From Reclinomonas americana ATCC 50394 (taxonomy: Eukaryota; Jakobida; Jakobea; Jakobida), in assembly GCA_048213135.1 (NCBI GenBank), contig PS015119.1:120625-156102 (forward strand): a DNA stretch of 35,478 nucleotides, in the 5' to 3' direction. The notes under the pieces are model-generated. The model was not told the origin of the DNA, did no database searches, and saw only the letters and a list, made by a program, of their open reading frames with translations. A program made the translations under genes and the position numbers. Of the stretch, positions 31,947 to 35,478 are shown piece by piece. The first letter of the stretch is position 1; the number at the start of each line of letters is the position of its first letter.

Positions 31947-34900
31947 TCATTCGCCACCGTCGTCGTTGAGAAGACTCGGAACCAGCGGCGGTGGGAACGA
32001 CGCACGGATCTGTATCGCCAAGCCTTCTACCCACTGTGCCGAATGCGTCTCTAATGACCACAGCGCACGCTGTGCGTCTGTCTCCTGCGACAAGACTTGA
32101 TCTGCGGAACCAGCACGGTATTGAGTGCTCCCGCAGCAATCACTGCCGCACACACACAGCGGAGAGAGAACGCACCTCCCGCACTTGCCAGACGAGAGAG
32201 TGTGTTGTACAAGTCGCCGTGCTGCGAGTTTGACAGACGAGCGCGCAATGTGGCTACGTTGCTGAGGGCCGTCGTCATTCTCGTGCGTACCAAGTCGCCC
32301 TGGCGAGCTGCAGCGCCAGTGTGAGCGGCGAGCGACGAGCGAGCAACAGAAGCGACAAGGTACGTCGCACGCACCAACAAATCGTGCAATCTCCGACGTT
32401 CGCGAACGCAACACATCGGCGACTTGCAGCAAGTCAATCACTGCACGCCGCACCGAAGTCACCTCGTCGCGAATCTCGTTTTCCCGCTGCAGTGGTTGTC
32501 AGCGACATTGATGCCGATTGCTACTCCTTGCACAATACACACTCACCCTGGCGGACTGCTGCAGAGCTTCTTGAGCCTGCTCTCGACACCGGCGCTCTGC
32601 ATCCTCCATGCTCTCGATCTGCGTCCGCACAGCATCGAGCCGTTCCTGCAGCGTCGAGTTCAGACGCATGGTGTTCGCGGCATCGTTCTCCAGTCGTGCC
32701 GTCTCATCCTCCAGCGCCAGCACACGCTGCTGTCGCGAGTTGTAGTGCACACTCAAGAGGTCGAGTCTGCACAGGAGTGATATTGCGTCAGGCCACTGGA
32801 AAACACTCGCAAAGGTAGACACAGAGCACTCAACTTTTTCTGCAACTCATTTCGCCTCCTTGAACGCTCTGCATGTTCGCGCGTCGCATCCTCCAAACCG
32901 CTCTCCTTTTTCACCAATTCCTCAAACGTGCGCATGTATCTGCAGAAGGAAGTGTTGAGAAAGCACATTCGGCGTGGAGAGCACACACGCCATCTTCTAT
33001 TTTTGCACCGTTCCGACAGCAATCTCAGTCGCTCTTCCATGGCCACACCAGATGGCATATCACGCGACGATGGCGACGGCGACCGTTGCTGTGCGTAGCA
33101 GCCGCAGATGAGAAGGCATTCACACGCAGCTGCACGAGGCACACACACTGGACGAACTCTCGATCCTCGTGGTGACGGCGAGCGGCTGCTGCGCGGCGAA
33201 AGCGAGCGCATACCACGAGGTGATGGGGAGCGGGCGCTGCGAGGACTCTGACTGGTGGGCAATCCGAGCAACTCGAGAGCGTCGCTGTACGGCTTGACAG
33301 TGGCGCGCACTGTCATGTGGTCGGGAGAACCGCGGCCGCTTCCGCCACTCGCCGGGATGCAGCTGACGACCACGCGCCGCGGAGATGTGCCGGGCGAGGG
33401 GTGAGAGCGACGTGGAGAGACCCCATTGCGTGGCGACTGGGACGCAGATCGAGGGCCGCGCGGTGACGCAGCGTTTGAGGAGGACGCACTGGGCGATCTC
33501 GAACTGCGGCTGAACTGATGGAGTGCACGAGATGTTTCCTTTCGCACGGCGCTGGAGGGAAGCGGACGTCAGAGTTGGACACGACACGACACGACAGGAG
33601 GATTGCAAGGAGGATCAACGCACGGACTGAGTTCGGCCATGAGAAGCGGCGGTGTGCCCGGTGGATCCAGCGTCAGCGGGACTGAGCGCAGTGGCACAGG
33701 AGACGTGCCGACACGAGAAACGATTTCGGCAACCGACATCTCTGCATGTCGATGTGATCAGCTCAAAGACCGCACACGCTCGTTCTGTTGCAAGTGTACA
33801 CAAACCAGCCGACGTGCGTTCGGGGCTGCGAACTTCAGCCATCGGTGGAATGGCTTGCGCGTATGCAGACGGCGGTGAACTGCGTGTAAGCACGGTGAGT
33901 AGGCGTCTATCAACACTCCACGTGCAGTTGGGGTGCACACACAACTTGCTGTTACTTGACGACGACGCCGGCGGAGGGGGTGCATTCGATGAATGGCGCC
34001 GCTGCACGACAGTGGCGAGAGTGAGCGACGTTGGCGATGCACGCAGTCGCTCCTCTCGCGCCGGCGCGGATGGCTGCGCTTGTTGCTGAGGTGGCATATC
34101 GATGTATTCGCCATCGTCATCCTCCTCGTCGTCGTACGGTCTCTTTGTCTTGCAATTCTGCACAATGCACGGCAATGAATGCGTCGACACAAGCTGGAGC
34201 GGTTGTGGCGTAGCAACAAAACACACCAGCTGGTCCAAAGGAGGTGGTGTCGGCACGCGATCTGCGTGCTCTTCGAGGTAGGAGAGCGAGTGTTCCAAGT
34301 TCTGCTGCCGCGACATGGCGAACACCGATTGCAGATGCGAGTACTTGGCGGCGAGCTCAGCACGCAGTGGATCTACGGGGGAACACGGCATCGCCATTAG
34401 ACTTACTACCACAAGCATGCACCCTTTGCGCAGGGAGTAAACGCACCCGTTGGACTCGGCGACATGGTGTCGTCGGTGGGTGAGTGGTAGGAGGCCGAGG
34501 ACGTCGGCGAGCCGGCCTCGCCGAACCGCACCACCTCCAGATCGGCCAGCATCTGTGCACACACACACACACAGATGTCACACACACACGCACAGAGAAG
34601 AAACAAAGCACACATGGTGGAACCTGCAACGTGTCGGCTGCACCGCTGGCCACCGAGGACGGGATGCGAGAGGGACTGCATGGGAAGGAGCAACTATTAG
34701 TGCATGCCGGGGGAACAAAGTAGACTCGACGTAGCGCAACGAGGGCGACCGTCGAGGGTTGGTGGGAAACACGCTGTCGCTGGGCGGTTGGCCCATCGAC
34801 TCCTCGAGTAGCCGCAGCTCGGCGGCCAGACGCTGTGAGGTGGCAGAAGGCAGTGTTTGAGCTGGCGATGCCACGGTGGAGGCCGCGGCGGCGGTGACCG

Positions 34901-35461
34901 TGGCCGCCGAGGCCGCAGCCGCCGATGCCGCCACAGGCGGTGAGAAAGGGGCACGCCGCAAAGGTACTGCCGTTGGCGAATTGAAGACGAGAGAGGGTCC
35001 GGAGGCCATGGAAGGCGACACGGCTTCACCGTGGTTGCTGCTCTTGTTCGCGTCCACCAAGTACACGACAGAGGCGTCGCCGTCGCTGGTGTCGATCGGT
35101 GGTGGAGGGAGCGGTGGCNNNNNNNNNNNNNNNNNNNNGGTGGTGAGAGTGGCGGGCGCGTGGCAATGTGCACCACCACGCGGGGAAGAGATGGCGCCTG
35201 CTGGTGGTGGTGATGGTGGTGGTGCGGCGGAGGCACCGGTGGCGAAGAAGCGCCTCCGAACCGCGACATTGCCTCGCCGTGCCCATCGCCCCACGAATCC
35301 GGCGACAGCGCCTGACTCGCCGCCGTCGCATCGTCCGCCTCACTGTGCAGCACCCACCCATCGGCCTCGGCATGATGCAGCAACGACTCGACTCCCGACG
35401 ACGCCTGCGAGTTCACCGACGGCGCCCTCTCATCGACACCGCCACGCATCCTCGCCGACAT
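31947..35461 (-). CDS. Coiled-coil protein with SP/SR-rich region, 14 or more exons, possibly 5' partial
   Basis: Exons: 34726-35461 (gap 35119-35138 inside), 34624-34675, 34447-34552, 34227-34372, 33946-34157, 33806-33879, 33624-33741, 33158-33551, 33009-33088, 32835-32939, 32547-32766, 32379-32486, 32176-32299 and 31947-32101; phases agree downstream of the gap. The N-terminus is disordered with a His run (PPHHHHHHHQQ) and Ala-rich stretches. Exon 33158-33551 has many SP, SPR and RS pairs (SPRSARSPSPRGMRSLSPRS), plausible proline-directed kinase sites. The last 270 residues are a coiled coil (LRLLSER...RTFEELVKKESGLEDATREH and onward). I recognise no family; a cytoskeletal or centrosomal scaffold is one guess. 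The first in-frame ATG is at 35461, but the frame is open to the window edge, so the true start may lie outside. Confidence 0.7.
35119..35138. other. 20-nt assembly gap
   Basis: The N run follows a GGTGGC repeat inside exon 1 of the coiled-coil gene. The reading frame differs on the two sides, so the real gap is not exactly 20 nt. Confidence 0.95.
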
Positions 35462-35478
35462 GACCGGCGACGACACAT

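Noticed and set aside
35139-35294. Continuation of the first frame of gene 12 across the 20-N gap
   Set aside because: Downstream of the gap that frame becomes Arg/Pro/Ser noise, while another frame reads smoothly (IDTSDGDASVVYLVDANKSS). The gap length is not real, so the frame must change there.
1-35478. tRNA, rRNA or transposase genes
   Set aside because: I found no cloverleaf with conserved loops, no rRNA-like sequence, and no transposase or reverse-transcriptase motif on either strand by eye.

Overview
This is nuclear DNA of a eukaryote, very probably a unicellular one. Coding segments are broken by many GT-AG introns, mostly 37-160 nt, and the proteins include SMC6, a cytochrome P450, a ubiquitin-specific protease and a membrane DUF1295/steroid-reductase-like enzyme. 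The DNA is GC-rich, packed with di- and trinucleotide microsatellites, and carries six runs of N that are scaffold gaps. I cannot name the lineage from sequence alone.

I model twelve genes by joining open frames across splice sites whose phases agree. In order: (1) 320-3197 minus, a protein with a C-terminal myosin-I TH1-like domain; (2) 4424-7285 minus, an unidentified protein whose model needs several introns of only 19-28 nt; (3) 7451-11615 minus, a type-I membrane protein with a Pro/Thr/Ala-rich repeat ectodomain and GCC2/GCC3-type Cys-rich modules; (4) 11791-13642 plus, a ubiquitin-specific protease whose catalytic-Cys half is not visible; (5) 13670-15271 minus, a DUF1295 membrane protein; (6) 15404-17322 plus, a cytochrome P450; (7) 17429-18964 plus, an acidic low-complexity protein interrupted by a gap; (8) 19020-20408 minus, an unidentified protein; (9) 20469-21444 plus, a small membrane-anchored coiled coil; (10) 21530-26809 minus, SMC6; (11) 26903-31879 plus, an unidentified 20-exon protein of about 1,213 residues; (12) 31947-35461 minus, a coiled-coil protein with an SP-rich region.

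The layout is very compact. From gene 4 onward genes mostly alternate strand, with 27-175 nt between coding ends, so several pairs must share bidirectional promoters (11616-11790, 15272-15403, 20409-20468, 26810-26902) or have overlapping 3' ends (13643-13669, 18965-19019, 21445-21529, 31880-31946). The only long stretch without a gene model is 3198-4423, which holds a 423-nt gap. The genes look like unrelated single-copy housekeeping and membrane genes, not a pathway cluster.

Two general features stand out. A non-consensus 5' splice site, GTTGCG, recurs and is proven by the conserved SMC6 reading frame. The small gaps (20-29 N) sit in microsatellite introns exactly where the protease and the P450 lack expected core domains, so those gaps probably hide real exons.
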